Positions 45,468 through 54,336 of a stretch of 64,000 nucleotides of DNA are shown piece by piece. How positions within the stretch are numbered: position 1 is the stretch's first letter; each line of letters starts with the position of its first letter. Location: positions 62,001 to 126,000 of the forward strand of contig NZ_CAAF010000027.1 in NCBI RefSeq assembly GCF_000359125.1. The letters run 5' to 3'. This DNA comes from Mesorhizobium sp. STM 4661. GTDB lineage: Bacteria > Pseudomonadota > Alphaproteobacteria > Rhizobiales > Rhizobiaceae. Below the pieces are notes generated by a model that did not search any database, was not told where the DNA came from, and saw only the letters and a program-made list of their open reading frames with translations. Both the position numbers and the translations under genes were made by a program.

Positions 45468-46534
45468 TCCCGATCGTTCGAGACCAAGCCGTGGCGGCGT
45501 GCGCGGCACTGAACAAGATCGGTTCAAACGGGTTGACCGAACTCGAACATGCGCTCTGGTTCTTCGGCGGGATAGCACCGGAGAAAAATCCCCTGCCACC
45601 AAAGCCGACCAAGCCGCCGGCGTTCTCCGTTTACAAGGAGGAGCCTGTCAGAGATGCGTTGCGGGCTCTGTTCGGGACACGATGCGCATACTGCGAGAGC
45701 AACTACCCCCATCTCGCGCAGATGGAAGTGGAACACTATCGTCCGAAGGGCGGGTACATCGACGAATACGGCGTTCTTAAAAAGCCCGGCTATTATTGGC
45801 TTGCAGCCAGCTGGGGCAACCTTCTACCGTCGTGCATCGACTGCAATCGCGAGCGAAAGCAGCATCATCGGTCGAGGGACGGAAAGATTGTAAAGAGCAA
45901 GTCGGGCAAGGCCAATCGCTTCCCGATCCTGCCTGGAACCTCATACGCCACCACGCCGGCCGCGGTTGCCCTGGAGCGTCCGATGCTGCTCAACCCCTGT
46001 GAGGATCAGCCCCATCTGCACCTGCAATTCTTCGCCGACGGATTTCTCCAGCCTGCACTCACGGCAGAAGAAAGGGCTGCCGGTCGAGGAAAGTCCACAA
46101 TCGATGTTTGCGGTTTGGCGCGGGACGCTCTGGTGGGGGTGCGCCGCGAATGGGCGCTGCGGACGAAAGGAGCGATGGAGGCGGTTCTTCGCGCTGATCG
46201 GAATAGGCGAGTCTATCCACACGATCCGGTCATGGCAGCGCAGCTGACGGATGCGGAAACCAATCTCCACACGTTTGTCGATGGCGAAGCGCCTTACCAC
46301 GCGATGACTGCTGCGATGATGGCGGCCTTCGTCGAGGTCCGATCGCTTCTGGACCCCTACTTCACCGCGCTCGAAGCATGGAGGGCGAACCAAAGCGTCG
46401 GCAACCGGCAAGCATTGTTGGAGCGTGCGACCGCCATTCAGCAGCTGCGCCGCGACGCAAGGTTCGACGAACAGCTTGTCAATTTTCTATTGGATAAAGC
46501 GGGGGCCTCCGAAGCCACTCCGGGCAGGACCTAA
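45464..46534 (+). CDS. HNH endonuclease (Septu PtuB-like)
   Basis: The 356-residue protein has the same HNH layout as the fused domain upstream: VRDALRALFGTRCAYCESNYPHLAQMEVEHYRPKGG, then WGNLLPSCIDCNRERKQHH, with CxxC pairs and the EHYRPKG block. It lacks an ATPase. Its ATG overlaps the upstream stop, so both are made together and probably form one complex. It is longer than a minimal PtuB because of a C-terminal helical region of about 180 residues. The similarity between the two HNH regions suggests an internal duplication. Confidence 0.77.
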   Translation: MIPIVRDQAVAACAALNKIGSNGLTELEHALWFFGGIAPEKNPLPPKPTKPPAFSVYKEEPVRDALRALFGTRCAYCESNYPHLAQMEVEHYRPKGGYIDEYGVLKKPGYYWLAASWGNLLPSCIDCNRERKQHHRSRDGKIVKSKSGKANRFPILPGTSYATTPAAVALERPMLLNPCEDQPHLHLQFFADGFLQPALTAEERAAGRGKSTIDVCGLARDALVGVRREWALRTKGAMEAVLRADRNRRVYPHDPVMAAQLTDAETNLHTFVDGEAPYHAMTAAMMAAFVEVRSLLDPYFTALEAWRANQSVGNRQALLERATAIQQLRRDARFDEQLVNFLLDKAGASEATPGRT

Positions 46535-46545
46535 CCAACCGCACC

Positions 46546-47727
46546 TCATGCGGGGATAACTGCGGTCAGCTGGGCTGGATCAAGCTTACGACGTTCGGCC
46601 CAATCAACGAGTCCCGGCGGCCGGTAGTGGCGGTCCTCTCGCCATCGGGCAAATACGGAAGGGTCGATGCTTTCGTTGACGTTGTCAGAGTACCCCTTCG
46701 TCACAGTGCGCCGGAGTGCACCGATAATGCGCTGATGGCGGTTCGTCACTTTCGAATAAAAACCGTACATGAACTGGCTATACGAATCGACGATCTGATC
46801 CCGGTGAGAATCCCCGTCGACGATCACGGGATAGCGGAAAGTGAGACCGTGACTTTCCGCTTTCTCGACCATCCAGGCGAGCGGCAACTGCGATAGTTTG
46901 TTGGCGGGATAGCCGCCTCCAACATTGGCATGAGCACCAACGAACCAGCGCTGCTCAGTGATAGTAGCACTGCGTTTCGACCGTCGAGCAGATGCATCGG
47001 GCGGGTCAGGCGTGAAGCGGGTCCACAGCGTCGGCGCGAACGCAGCGCGATGCTCGTCGATGCCTAGTGCCTGATAGCTGTGTTTGTAGATCGTCGAGAG
47101 ATGGGTGTTGTGAAACCAGTGCGAGGTTCCGAAGGGCACGCCCAGCGCTCCGACCGTATCAAACACCCCAACCATCTTGATCGGCACGCGCTTGCAATAG
47201 GCCAAGAGGGAGGCTTCCTCGCGCGACAGCGGGTAGATCGGCGGGTCGTCCATTGCGGTGCCGCCACGCTTTTCGCGCCGCCGCAGCTCGCGCTGTTCAA
47301 ATTCGAGTCTATACAGCGGACGCAGGGTCAAAGCCCGTCGATAGCGTTCAAAGACCTCTTCAAGGGAAAGTGGAGCGCCAGGCTGAAGCAGGCCACATCG
47401 GGCAACCAAGCCCATCAGCGACCGTGCTGTGAAGGCGCCACGGCTGAAGCCGAAGACAAAAATCTCGTCTCCGGGGGAGTAGGTTTCGACCAACCATCGA
47501 TACGCCGACATGATGTTGCGATCGAGACCGTAGCCGAATATTCCGCCCCGGAACTGCTCACCCAGCCGCGTTCCAACGCCTTGGTCGTAGTACAGAACCT
47601 GATCCAACCCATCGGCGCTCGTTCTTGCGCAGAGCGCATGCAGTCGCCAGACATTCGTATTGTCCGCGACTGTGTTCCAGGTCCCATCGAGAAACATTGC
47701 TATTCGCCTGCGCGGCGGCTGTGGCAT
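46546..47727 (-). CDS. DUF2235 alpha/beta hydrolase (Tle1-like phospholipase family)
   Basis: The 393-residue protein begins with RRRIAMFLDGTWNTVADNTNVWRL, the DUF2235 opening, and has the nucleophile elbow FVFGFSRGAFTAR. VPIKMVGVFDTVGALGVP and RWFVGAHANVGGGYP hold the Asp and His regions. Members include type VI effectors acting on phospholipids, but no VgrG, PAAR or immunity gene is adjacent here. It converges with the HNH gene, with 11 bases between stops. Stand-alone DUF2235 proteins in accessory regions are also common. Cellular location is not predicted to be secreted by a signal peptide. Confidence 0.83.
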   Translation of the reverse strand: MPQPPRRRIAMFLDGTWNTVADNTNVWRLHALCARTSADGLDQVLYYDQGVGTRLGEQFRGGIFGYGLDRNIMSAYRWLVETYSPGDEIFVFGFSRGAFTARSLMGLVARCGLLQPGAPLSLEEVFERYRRALTLRPLYRLEFEQRELRRREKRGGTAMDDPPIYPLSREEASLLAYCKRVPIKMVGVFDTVGALGVPFGTSHWFHNTHLSTIYKHSYQALGIDEHRAAFAPTLWTRFTPDPPDASARRSKRSATITEQRWFVGAHANVGGGYPANKLSQLPLAWMVEKAESHGLTFRYPVIVDGDSHRDQIVDSYSQFMYGFYSKVTNRHQRIIGALRRTVTKGYSDNVNESIDPSVFARWREDRHYRPPGLVDWAERRKLDPAQLTAVIPA

Positions 47728-48250
47728 GAGGATTTCCGTTCACTGTCCAATAATTTTGCCGACGAAACTTATTCCCAATCTTTTCCCCTCTCTATCCGGT
47801 CGGAATCCCATTGTTAGTTGAATCTGAGTGGTGATTTCGGTTTCTCGAATGCCTGGTTTTTGCGGGCGAAGCCAGCGACGTACTTCATCGTCGGTAGGCC
47901 GCCGGGTTGATGGCACCGGGCCTTTGCGATGATCACTTGGTCAGCGTCTGTATTACGACCAGATTGTCACGGTGTTCGGCAGGTTACTGCCGCTCCTCGC
48001 ACTCAATCACCTTCGATGGCGCGCCGAACCCGATGATGGCTCAAATGAAGATGAGGGAAGTCGGGCCGTTTCCTCTGTTGAAGGGCTGACCAACACCGCA
48101 GTTGGACAAAACGGGGAAGCGTTCACGGCGCGCGACAACTCCAGGTCACGAATTTCTTCACTTCAGGTGGACCGTCTTTGCCGGCAGCGATCCGTCGCCT
48201 GCGATGAGTCCCGCCGACTCCCGCCCTGACACCTCGGCGCCAAAGTTCGG
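47728..48250. other. Intergenic region, no gene recognised
   Basis: About 520 bases hold only short frames without family motifs. It must contain the promoter of the DUF2235 gene on the minus strand and the end of the copper cluster. Bases near 47940-48060 translate into sequence-like fragments in several frames and may be the remains of a deleted gene. Confidence 0.35.
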
Positions 48251-48736
48251 CTATCTCTTGATCGGGATGTCGCCGGCCGGATCCTTGATGAACCAGGCAA
48301 GCCCCTTCGTGATCAAGACCAGATTGCGCACCGGCGCGCCCACCGGACCATCGACCACCGTGAACATCTTGGTGTCCATGAAATCGTGTACGCCGCAGGA
48401 GAAGTCGAAGCTGGCTTCCGTCCCAAGCGCGGCAAGGTCGAGGCCTTTCCGGACGGTTGCGGTGTACTTCGGCTTCGTTGGTGTCTTACACTTCGTCTCG
48501 CTACCGGTGCAGGGAAAATCCTTGTCGAATTCGAGCAGCTTGAGGACCTGCGCAAACGGTACGTTGTCAGTGTCACCGAACATCGCGTTGTGGCCTGGCG
48601 CCGGCTGCCAGGACAGTGTGTCCCCGGGATGCAGCACCAGAGGGTCTTCCTGAGCACGTGCCCAGGGACTAAGCGAGAGCGCGACAGGCAATCCCAGGCA
48701 GAAGATGGCGGCATTCAAGGTCGAAACATGGCGCAT
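48251..48736 (-). CDS. Secreted cupredoxin-like protein
   Basis: The 161-residue protein has a signal peptide (AIFCLGLPVALSLSPWARA) and a small beta-rich domain: LHPGDTLSWQPAPGHNAMF, then FDFSCGVHDFMDTKMF. The order His, Cys, His, Met fits a type 1 copper site. It lies 29 bases downstream of the multicopper oxidase on the same strand, so it may be its periplasmic electron donor or copper carrier. The copper ligands are read by eye. Confidence 0.65.
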   Translation of the reverse strand: MRHVSTLNAAIFCLGLPVALSLSPWARAQEDPLVLHPGDTLSWQPAPGHNAMFGDTDNVPFAQVLKLLEFDKDFPCTGSETKCKTPTKPKYTATVRKGLDLAALGTEASFDFSCGVHDFMDTKMFTVVDGPVGAPVRNLVLITKGLAWFIKDPAGDIPIKR

Positions 48737-48765
48737 CGTGATCTCCTTTTGTTTGATTGCTGGGT

Positions 48766-50853
48766 TCAGTGATGTCGCGCCACCGATGCCTTCGGGATGA
48801 CACGGACCAGTTGCATCATGCCCCGGTCCTCATGCTCCAGAATGTGGCAGTGGAGAACGAACGATCCGGCAAAATCGTCAAAACGATGCCGAATCTTTAC
48901 GTATCCATTGGCATCGGTCCGAAGTGGGATCGCGACGGTGTCCTGCCAAGGTCTTGGCGTGGGCACTTCGTAAAGGGTCTTTCCGTCAAATATTTCCAGA
49001 ACCTGGAACGGATTGACGTGGATATGGAATGGATGCGACGCCGTTGTCGTCGTGTTGAAAAGCGTCCAATCCTCTGTATCTCCGAGGATCATGGTCTGAT
49101 CGTATTGTCCGTCGGCGAAGTGGTGGCCGTCGATCTGGGGGCCCTTCCCGTCTTCAGAGAAGGTGATCTTGCGGGCAATCCGCGGCTCATCCGTGATGTC
49201 GTCGAGGAAGCCTGGTCGCGGCGGAAAGTTCGCTTCCCTCGGGAGCGTCATCTCGACAGGCTCGCCGCTCACGGTCAGCGTCAGCAATGGATTCGCCCCC
49301 GAGCCTTCGCGGGTCACGTCGAGCGCGAAAGCGGCGCTTGGCGTGTCGGAGGCAAGCGCAGGAGCTTTGACCAGCAGATCGATCCGGTTTCCGGGCGCGA
49401 AGTTGCTTAGGGGGTTCCCGCCTGCTCTGAACGGCTGGGCCTCATAGGTCGCCGGATCGAACTGTATCCCATCCTGCGCCGTCTGCTTCCATTCGGGCAG
49501 CGTGTCTGCCGTCACATCGTCATCAGCTCGGAAACCGACGATCTTGCAGATACTGTCGACGCTGCCATTGACCAGCCGCCACAGTTGCACCTCGCCCGGA
49601 CGCATGGCGATCGTCGGATGGGCCTGTCCATTCACCGTTAGGACCGGCAGTTCGCTGGATCCAACGATCATGGGCGGAAACTCGGCGAACTGCTGCACGA
49701 TCATGACTTGCTCGACCAGGCCGGGCAGTAGCGCCTTGAGCTTGTCGTCGTAGCTCTCGCCTTCGACCACGAATACGCCCGCCATGCCATGATACATGTT
49801 GATTGCGGTCGATCCGTGCACATGTGTGTGGTACCAGTGCGTGCCAGGCGCCTGTCCGGCCACAAGTGGCTCAGCTGCGGCCGCGTCGTGGTGATGCGCG
49901 GTTGCGTCCGAATCGGCGAAGTTCGGGATCTGGAACGAGAACGGATGCGCACCGATCTCGAATTGTGGCCACAGCCCCGCCGCTATCTGCTCCTTCAGTA
50001 ACGGCAGCAGCCGGTTGGCCGTCGGCAAAGCGCCCGGTTCTCCGTGCCACACTGCGGCATCGTCGTAGTCTGCAAGCATTTTTTTCTGCAGCGCGGTCAG
50101 GCCGGGCGGCAGGTCGCCCCAGTTTCGCGGCGGGTCTCCACGCCGGGTACGCTCGAAGATCCCGTCGAAGAAGCCGCTGACTTCTTCCTCCTTGAGCCGA
50201 GGATTGGGGCGCAGTTTGAGCAGCACGTTGTCCCCCAGCCCGTCCGGAGAGACGTGGAAACCATGGAAATGGACGTTCGTCGTGCTAGATCCGTGGAAGC
50301 AGTTTGGAAACGAGTCGCCAAATCCCTCTGGGTAGATCTGGAAGCCATCGACCATCGTGAATATCTCACAGCCGTTCTGAGCGCCGGTCTCGGCATGGTC
50401 GATGCCGGCATCGCCGAAGGCGGACACGTCGATCTGGTTGAAGAACTTGATCTCGACGAAATCGCCGACCCGGGCGCGCAGTGTGGGCCCCGGGTTCATT
50501 GCCTCACGATCGTTGGGTGGCGGCCATATGGCACCCGTCAGCACGTCGCGTCCCCAGAAATGCCGCAGCGTCTTTGTTTCAGTCGCGTGGGGAAGACGCC
50601 GCTGGATGTTTGCGCTGCCCAAAACCGCCTGCAAACGGCCACCGGCACTGCGGATCTCGCCGATCTGGCGCAATGCCGGCCCGGGCGCAAGCGGTTGTGC
50701 TCTCGCCTCGTGCACCAGGCTTCGCCGAACACCAAAGGCCGCAAGCGCCAGCGCGACCGCTGTTCCCGCCAGAAAGTGCCGTCGAGCCAGACGCGGCACT
50801 GGCACGTTGACTCCGCCTGACCGGACAGCCTTCTGGTCGCCCGGGTTCGTCAT
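48766..50853 (-). CDS. TAT-exported multicopper oxidase
   Basis: The 695-residue protein has a twin-arginine signal (ARRHFLAGTAVALALAAFG, about residues 23-41) and all four copper-ligand blocks: VHFHGFHV, HWYHTHVHG, HPFHIHVNPFQV and HCHILEHEDRGMMQ. It should fold with copper in the cytoplasm and be exported to the periplasm to oxidise phenols, metals or a protein partner. It is longer than typical CotA or CueO types owing to insertions between the first and second blocks. Its start overlaps the upstream cupredoxin gene by four bases. Confidence 0.93.
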   Translation of the reverse strand: MTNPGDQKAVRSGGVNVPVPRLARRHFLAGTAVALALAAFGVRRSLVHEARAQPLAPGPALRQIGEIRSAGGRLQAVLGSANIQRRLPHATETKTLRHFWGRDVLTGAIWPPPNDREAMNPGPTLRARVGDFVEIKFFNQIDVSAFGDAGIDHAETGAQNGCEIFTMVDGFQIYPEGFGDSFPNCFHGSSTTNVHFHGFHVSPDGLGDNVLLKLRPNPRLKEEEVSGFFDGIFERTRRGDPPRNWGDLPPGLTALQKKMLADYDDAAVWHGEPGALPTANRLLPLLKEQIAAGLWPQFEIGAHPFSFQIPNFADSDATAHHHDAAAAEPLVAGQAPGTHWYHTHVHGSTAINMYHGMAGVFVVEGESYDDKLKALLPGLVEQVMIVQQFAEFPPMIVGSSELPVLTVNGQAHPTIAMRPGEVQLWRLVNGSVDSICKIVGFRADDDVTADTLPEWKQTAQDGIQFDPATYEAQPFRAGGNPLSNFAPGNRIDLLVKAPALASDTPSAAFALDVTREGSGANPLLTLTVSGEPVEMTLPREANFPPRPGFLDDITDEPRIARKITFSEDGKGPQIDGHHFADGQYDQTMILGDTEDWTLFNTTTTASHPFHIHVNPFQVLEIFDGKTLYEVPTPRPWQDTVAIPLRTDANGYVKIRHRFDDFAGSFVLHCHILEHEDRGMMQLVRVIPKASVARHH

Positions 50854-51176
50854 GGCATATTGACCTTGATGCTGCCGCCTTCGGCCGGGTCACGGTGGGG
50901 ATGTTTCGAGCAGGTGTAGGGATACTCTTTCGGGCCATCGTCGCTGGTAAGTATCAGATGGCTGCTGACTGGTGGAAAATCTGGATCCGTACAGCGAGCC
51001 AGGGGCTCCGGAAACCATTGATCCTCAGATCTTCCCACCGGCATGATCCAGTGCCCGGCCTTGCGGTCGTTGTTTCGGAACACCACCACTTCAGGCGACC
51101 CTGGCGCAATCGTCAGCGACAGAACCTCCGGATCAAATGAGATCACATCATCCACACGGCGAATATCGACAAACAT
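50850..51176 (-). CDS. Small cupredoxin-domain protein without signal peptide
   Basis: The 108-residue protein begins MFVDIRRVDDVISFDPEVLSLTIAPGSPEVVVFRNND and ends with YPYTCSKHPHRDPAEGGSIKV, where Cys and His resemble a cupredoxin C-terminal copper loop. RKAGHWIMPVG could supply the first His. No export signal is seen, so it either needs the oxidase to be co-exported through TAT or works in the cytoplasm. It is translationally coupled to the oxidase gene. Confidence 0.62.
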   Translation of the reverse strand: MFVDIRRVDDVISFDPEVLSLTIAPGSPEVVVFRNNDRKAGHWIMPVGRSEDQWFPEPLARCTDPDFPPVSSHLILTSDDGPKEYPYTCSKHPHRDPAEGGSIKVNMP

Positions 51177-51343
51177 TCAACCCGCCCCCGTCCATTGAAC
51201 CCAGACAGCAATACGTTCGCGCCGCGCACAACACGCCAGCAATTTATCTACATAAGAAATGTTTCGTCTCAGCTACATTGCCAAATATTCCGGATTCAGA
51301 CAATACATTGCAGATGATAAAATCACGATACCAATCATCAACA

Positions 51344-51364
51344 TTCTAAAAATGATTTTTAGAA
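51344..51364. promoter_or_regulatory. Perfect AT-rich palindrome before the cupredoxin-oxidase operon
   Basis: A ten-base arm, TTCTAAAAAT, one G, and the exact complement form a 21-base perfect dyad. It lies 168 bases upstream of the cupredoxin start in the 281-base, markedly AT-rich gap after the DJ-1 gene. The composition argues for a regulator operator rather than an intrinsic terminator. Confidence 0.5.
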
Positions 51365-51457
51365 CAGGTATTTTGTCGACAGAGAAGTGCTTCATCGTGA
51401 TTGAGGGCGACGCTCGATTCAGATTCCGGCAAGTAAGCACGCACGATACATCCGCAT

Positions 51458-52120
51458 TCATGCTGCAGGCTTGGTCCAGGAAAACATGCAGGCGGGCGGC
51501 ACAACGAGATCAGCCGGGAATGGCGGCTCCGGGAAATACTGCAGCGTGCGCTGGATGCCGCGCGCGACATCATCGCCCTTGAGCAATCTTACAAGATGCA
51601 GCGATTCGTCGATGGCCGAGGAGATGCCGCCGCCGGTTAGCCGGTTGCGGTCGAGGTGGTAGCGCGGAAAGCCGTCGACGACCGTCACCTTTTCGAACTG
51701 CCGCAGACAAGGGATGAACTTCCAGTGCGTTGTTGCCTCATAGCCGTCGAGCAATCCGGCAGCGGCGGAAAGCAGTGCGCCCTCGCACACCGAACAAACC
51801 CATTTCGCCCTGGCACCTATGGTCGCCAGGAAGGACATATACTCGTGACCCGCTCTCCCGCTCATCATTTCCGCAAGCGCCCGCAGATCGCCACCCGGTA
51901 CCCAAAGGACATCGAGCGCGGCGACCTGCTGAAAATTATGCGTAGCAAGGAAGCGAAATCCGTCGCGGGTCACGATCGGCTGTTCCACACTGGCGGCGAT
52001 CAGGCGAACCTCTACCGCCGGATCCGAAATCCATTTGAAGACTTCGTGCGCGCCAGTCACGTCGAACAGGTCGACGTCGTTGTAGACCGGAATGCCGATG
52101 ATCATCTCGCGCCGCCCCAT
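51458..52120 (-). CDS. DJ-1/PfpI family protein
   Basis: The product of about 220 residues starts MGRREMIIGIPVYNDVDLFDVTGAHEVFKW, typical of the GATase1-like DJ-1/PfpI family. It has VLWVPGGDLRAL and the nucleophile elbow WVCSVCEGALLSAAAGLLDGYEATTHW, with Cys followed by Glu. No AraC helix-turn-helix follows, so it is not a GlxA-type regulator. Possible roles are isonitrile hydratase-like, glyoxalase or protein repair activity. The frame opens far upstream, through the DUF2182 gene; ATG 52120 overlaps that gene by 19 bases and is preferred. Confidence 0.8.
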   Translation of the reverse strand: MGRREMIIGIPVYNDVDLFDVTGAHEVFKWISDPAVEVRLIAASVEQPIVTRDGFRFLATHNFQQVAALDVLWVPGGDLRALAEMMSGRAGHEYMSFLATIGARAKWVCSVCEGALLSAAAGLLDGYEATTHWKFIPCLRQFEKVTVVDGFPRYHLDRNRLTGGGISSAIDESLHLVRLLKGDDVARGIQRTLQYFPEPPFPADLVVPPACMFSWTKPAA

Positions 52121-52839
52121 ACCGATCGTGTGGAGGGCCAGTTCGCCCACGATGCCGCAGGTCCCCGCTCCACCACGGCCGCGAATGTTATAAGCACCAT
52201 TGTCGCCGTGTGCAGGAAGCCTGGCGCCAGCAGCGGAACGAGCATCATCCCCCAACAACTGCCCACGCACCAGATGCCATGCGTCGCGCCAAAACGCAGT
52301 GGATCGCCCTCGGCCTTGGAGTCGAATTCGGCCACAACCGGGCGCGCGCGGCACAGCCGAAGGCTGTTTCTCTTCATCGGCGTCCTCTGCCAGGCGAGCG
52401 CTATCGCGACTCCCAAACAGATTCGCAACAGGTCGCGCTCCGCAAAAAGACCAAAAAACAAAAGCGAGATCGGCACAAGGGCGAGGCCCGCGACACACCA
52501 GACAGCAGCATAGCCCCATAAAAACTGAGCTACAGCATGCAGGCGGCGGCTCGGCAGACTGCCCTGCCAGACATGTCGCAGGGGACTGCCGAGCAATGGC
52601 GGCATCATTGCCAGAAGCATGCAGAACCAGGACAAAAGCAGCAGGGGTGAAGCGTTGTCGAACGCGACTGAAATGCGCGCCATCGTTGCTCCCGCATCCG
52701 GTGCGTAGGTGAGGCAAAGCGACGCCAGAGGCCCGTTATAGTCCGCCATTACCGCCAGCAACCAACCCGCAAGGCTCGCCAGTTGGAGCGGCACGGGCAG
52801 ATGCCTCAGTGAGTGCCACGCAACGGTTGCCGCGCGCAT
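52102..52839 (-). CDS. DUF2182-like metal-binding membrane protein
   Basis: The 245-residue protein has about five hydrophobic segments. LLLLSWFCMLLAMMPPLL resembles the WxxMxxAMMxP segment of DUF2182, and HGIWCVGSCWGMMLVPLLAPGFLHTATMVLITFAAVVERG is the corresponding Cys- and Met-rich C-terminal part. Met and Cys residues inside membrane helices suit copper handling, which fits the neighbouring copper enzymes. It overlaps the DJ-1 gene. The 272 bases upstream of it (52840-53111) hold no gene I can support. Confidence 0.65.
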   Translation of the reverse strand: MRAATVAWHSLRHLPVPLQLASLAGWLLAVMADYNGPLASLCLTYAPDAGATMARISVAFDNASPLLLLSWFCMLLAMMPPLLGSPLRHVWQGSLPSRRLHAVAQFLWGYAAVWCVAGLALVPISLLFFGLFAERDLLRICLGVAIALAWQRTPMKRNSLRLCRARPVVAEFDSKAEGDPLRFGATHGIWCVGSCWGMMLVPLLAPGFLHTATMVLITFAAVVERGPAASWANWPSTRSVWGGAR

Positions 52840-53111
52840 CTCATTGCTCCTGCCGGTAGACGATTATTCTCTCCGCAGAAATCCCGCGACCCGAACCATC
52901 TGGCCAACGAGACGACAAGCATCTCCGTGCCGGATACTTCACAGCCGTCATGGACAGCTGTGTTTCTTCCGGGAATAGGGCGCAAGGTTCGTTCATGGTT
53001 CGAAATGTCCTCGACACCACGCCCTCTCCAGGTCGTGCGGAGAGGCTCTCTTCTCCTGGAATCGGGCGAAAAATAGCGGATGGACCGCTCTGTCGACGTC
53101 ACACCGATCGT

Positions 53112-54326
53112 TCATTGGCCGCCACCTGAATGGCAGGCCATGTGCTTGTTGCGTGGGACATTCGCAAGTCGCGCCAACTCGGCAACGACGCTCCCGGGAT
53201 CAGCTTGAAGTCTCAAGAACCGGTGAGCAATCCGGCCCTTGCTGTCGAGCAGGTAAAGTTCAATGCGGTGGTCATTGACTTGATTGCCGCCATAATTGAC
53301 ACCCAGGTCAAAGGCATCAACCACGCTATTCAACTGCGACGGCACGCGCATCATCTTGAAGTCCGCACCGAAGGGCACGCCTTTTGACTCGCCGTATTGT
53401 CGCAGGACAGCTGCTGTATCCCGGTGAGGGTCGTAGCTTATTGCCGCAACTCTGATCTGGCCATCAAGCCCTGCATCCAGCAGGCCTCTGTGAATTTCCA
53501 CGAGGTTGTAGATGGTCTGAACACACTTTCGAGGGTTCATGCATGTCGCGTAGAAAAAGGCCACGACACTCGGTTTGCCGTGGAAAAAGTAACCCCACTC
53601 GAACTTGCCACCATCCTGGTCCTCAACTTCAATGGAAGAAAGATTGAGATCGTGTTCAGTCGTCACAATGCCGGGTTCGATCAGCGGCGCTGAACCGCAG
53701 CACGTCCGGGGAGTGGTCGCGGCATATGACCGTAGGGATTCGATGCAGCGGGCGATCACGGCACGGGTTTCCGGGCTAAACCGCGCCGAATAGGTAGAAA
53801 GCAGAACCTCCAAATCTGGAACAACATGATGCGCGGCTGGTCCCAGCCAGGCGACCGCCTCCAACACCTCCGATAGTGCCGTGGAGAAGCTGGTGAGCGG
53901 CCAAGTCACGTCATAAGCTTCAAAGCTTACTGGCTGGTCGTTCTGCCAAATGTTGTAAATTGCACGGACTAGGTAATCGGCCAGTCGAGCGTCGGGGGCG
54001 GCTCCACCCTTGATGGCTCGGGCTGCCGCGGCAACCAAGTTGGGACGGAAGGACGTTTCCAAAACTTCTACGACGTATGGAAGCGCATCGTTTGGGAGGC
54101 CGCTGTCATGGAATGCTGCCATGGCATAGGCGCGCATCCTTGTCGCTGACCCGGCGGAACGACCGCGGAAAACCTCATGGCTCACCGACAACAAAGGCAA
54201 CAAGGTCTTCGCTGCCTCGCTACTACGCCGCCTTTGTTTGTCGACAAACGAGGCGAACCTCTGCTCCGTTATGGAGCCGTCCAACCGCGGTCTTTCTTCA
54301 TGGACCTCTGAGCCAACGTCACCCAC
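53112..54326 (-). CDS. SCO1/SenC-like thioredoxin-fold protein with N-terminal helical repeats
   Basis: The C-terminal half of this 404-residue protein resembles SCO copper chaperones. VAFFYATCMNPRKCVQTIYNL is followed by RVAAISYDPHRDTAAVLRQYGESKG and VNDHRIELYLLDSKGRIAHRF, where the His aligns with the SCO copper ligand. The two Cys are separated by five residues instead of three. No membrane anchor or signal peptide is present, unlike usual SCO proteins. The first 190 residues look like HEAT-type helical repeats (YAMAAFHDSGLPNDALPYVVEVLE). It is 11 bases downstream of the HEAT gene and probably matures a copper enzyme in the same cluster. Confidence 0.65.
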   Translation of the reverse strand: MGDVGSEVHEERPRLDGSITEQRFASFVDKQRRRSSEAAKTLLPLLSVSHEVFRGRSAGSATRMRAYAMAAFHDSGLPNDALPYVVEVLETSFRPNLVAAAARAIKGGAAPDARLADYLVRAIYNIWQNDQPVSFEAYDVTWPLTSFSTALSEVLEAVAWLGPAAHHVVPDLEVLLSTYSARFSPETRAVIARCIESLRSYAATTPRTCCGSAPLIEPGIVTTEHDLNLSSIEVEDQDGGKFEWGYFFHGKPSVVAFFYATCMNPRKCVQTIYNLVEIHRGLLDAGLDGQIRVAAISYDPHRDTAAVLRQYGESKGVPFGADFKMMRVPSQLNSVVDAFDLGVNYGGNQVNDHRIELYLLDSKGRIAHRFLRLQADPGSVVAELARLANVPRNKHMACHSGGGQ

Positions 54327-54336
54327 GGGATTGTCC

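Noticed and set aside
46546..47727. DUF2235 gene as part of a type VI secretion effector locus
   Set aside because: No VgrG, PAAR, Hcp or immunity-like gene is adjacent, so only the hydrolase family is called.
48102..50863. Plus-strand ORFs over the cupredoxin and multicopper oxidase genes
   Set aside because: They are antisense shadows; copper-ligand motifs and export signals are on the minus strand.
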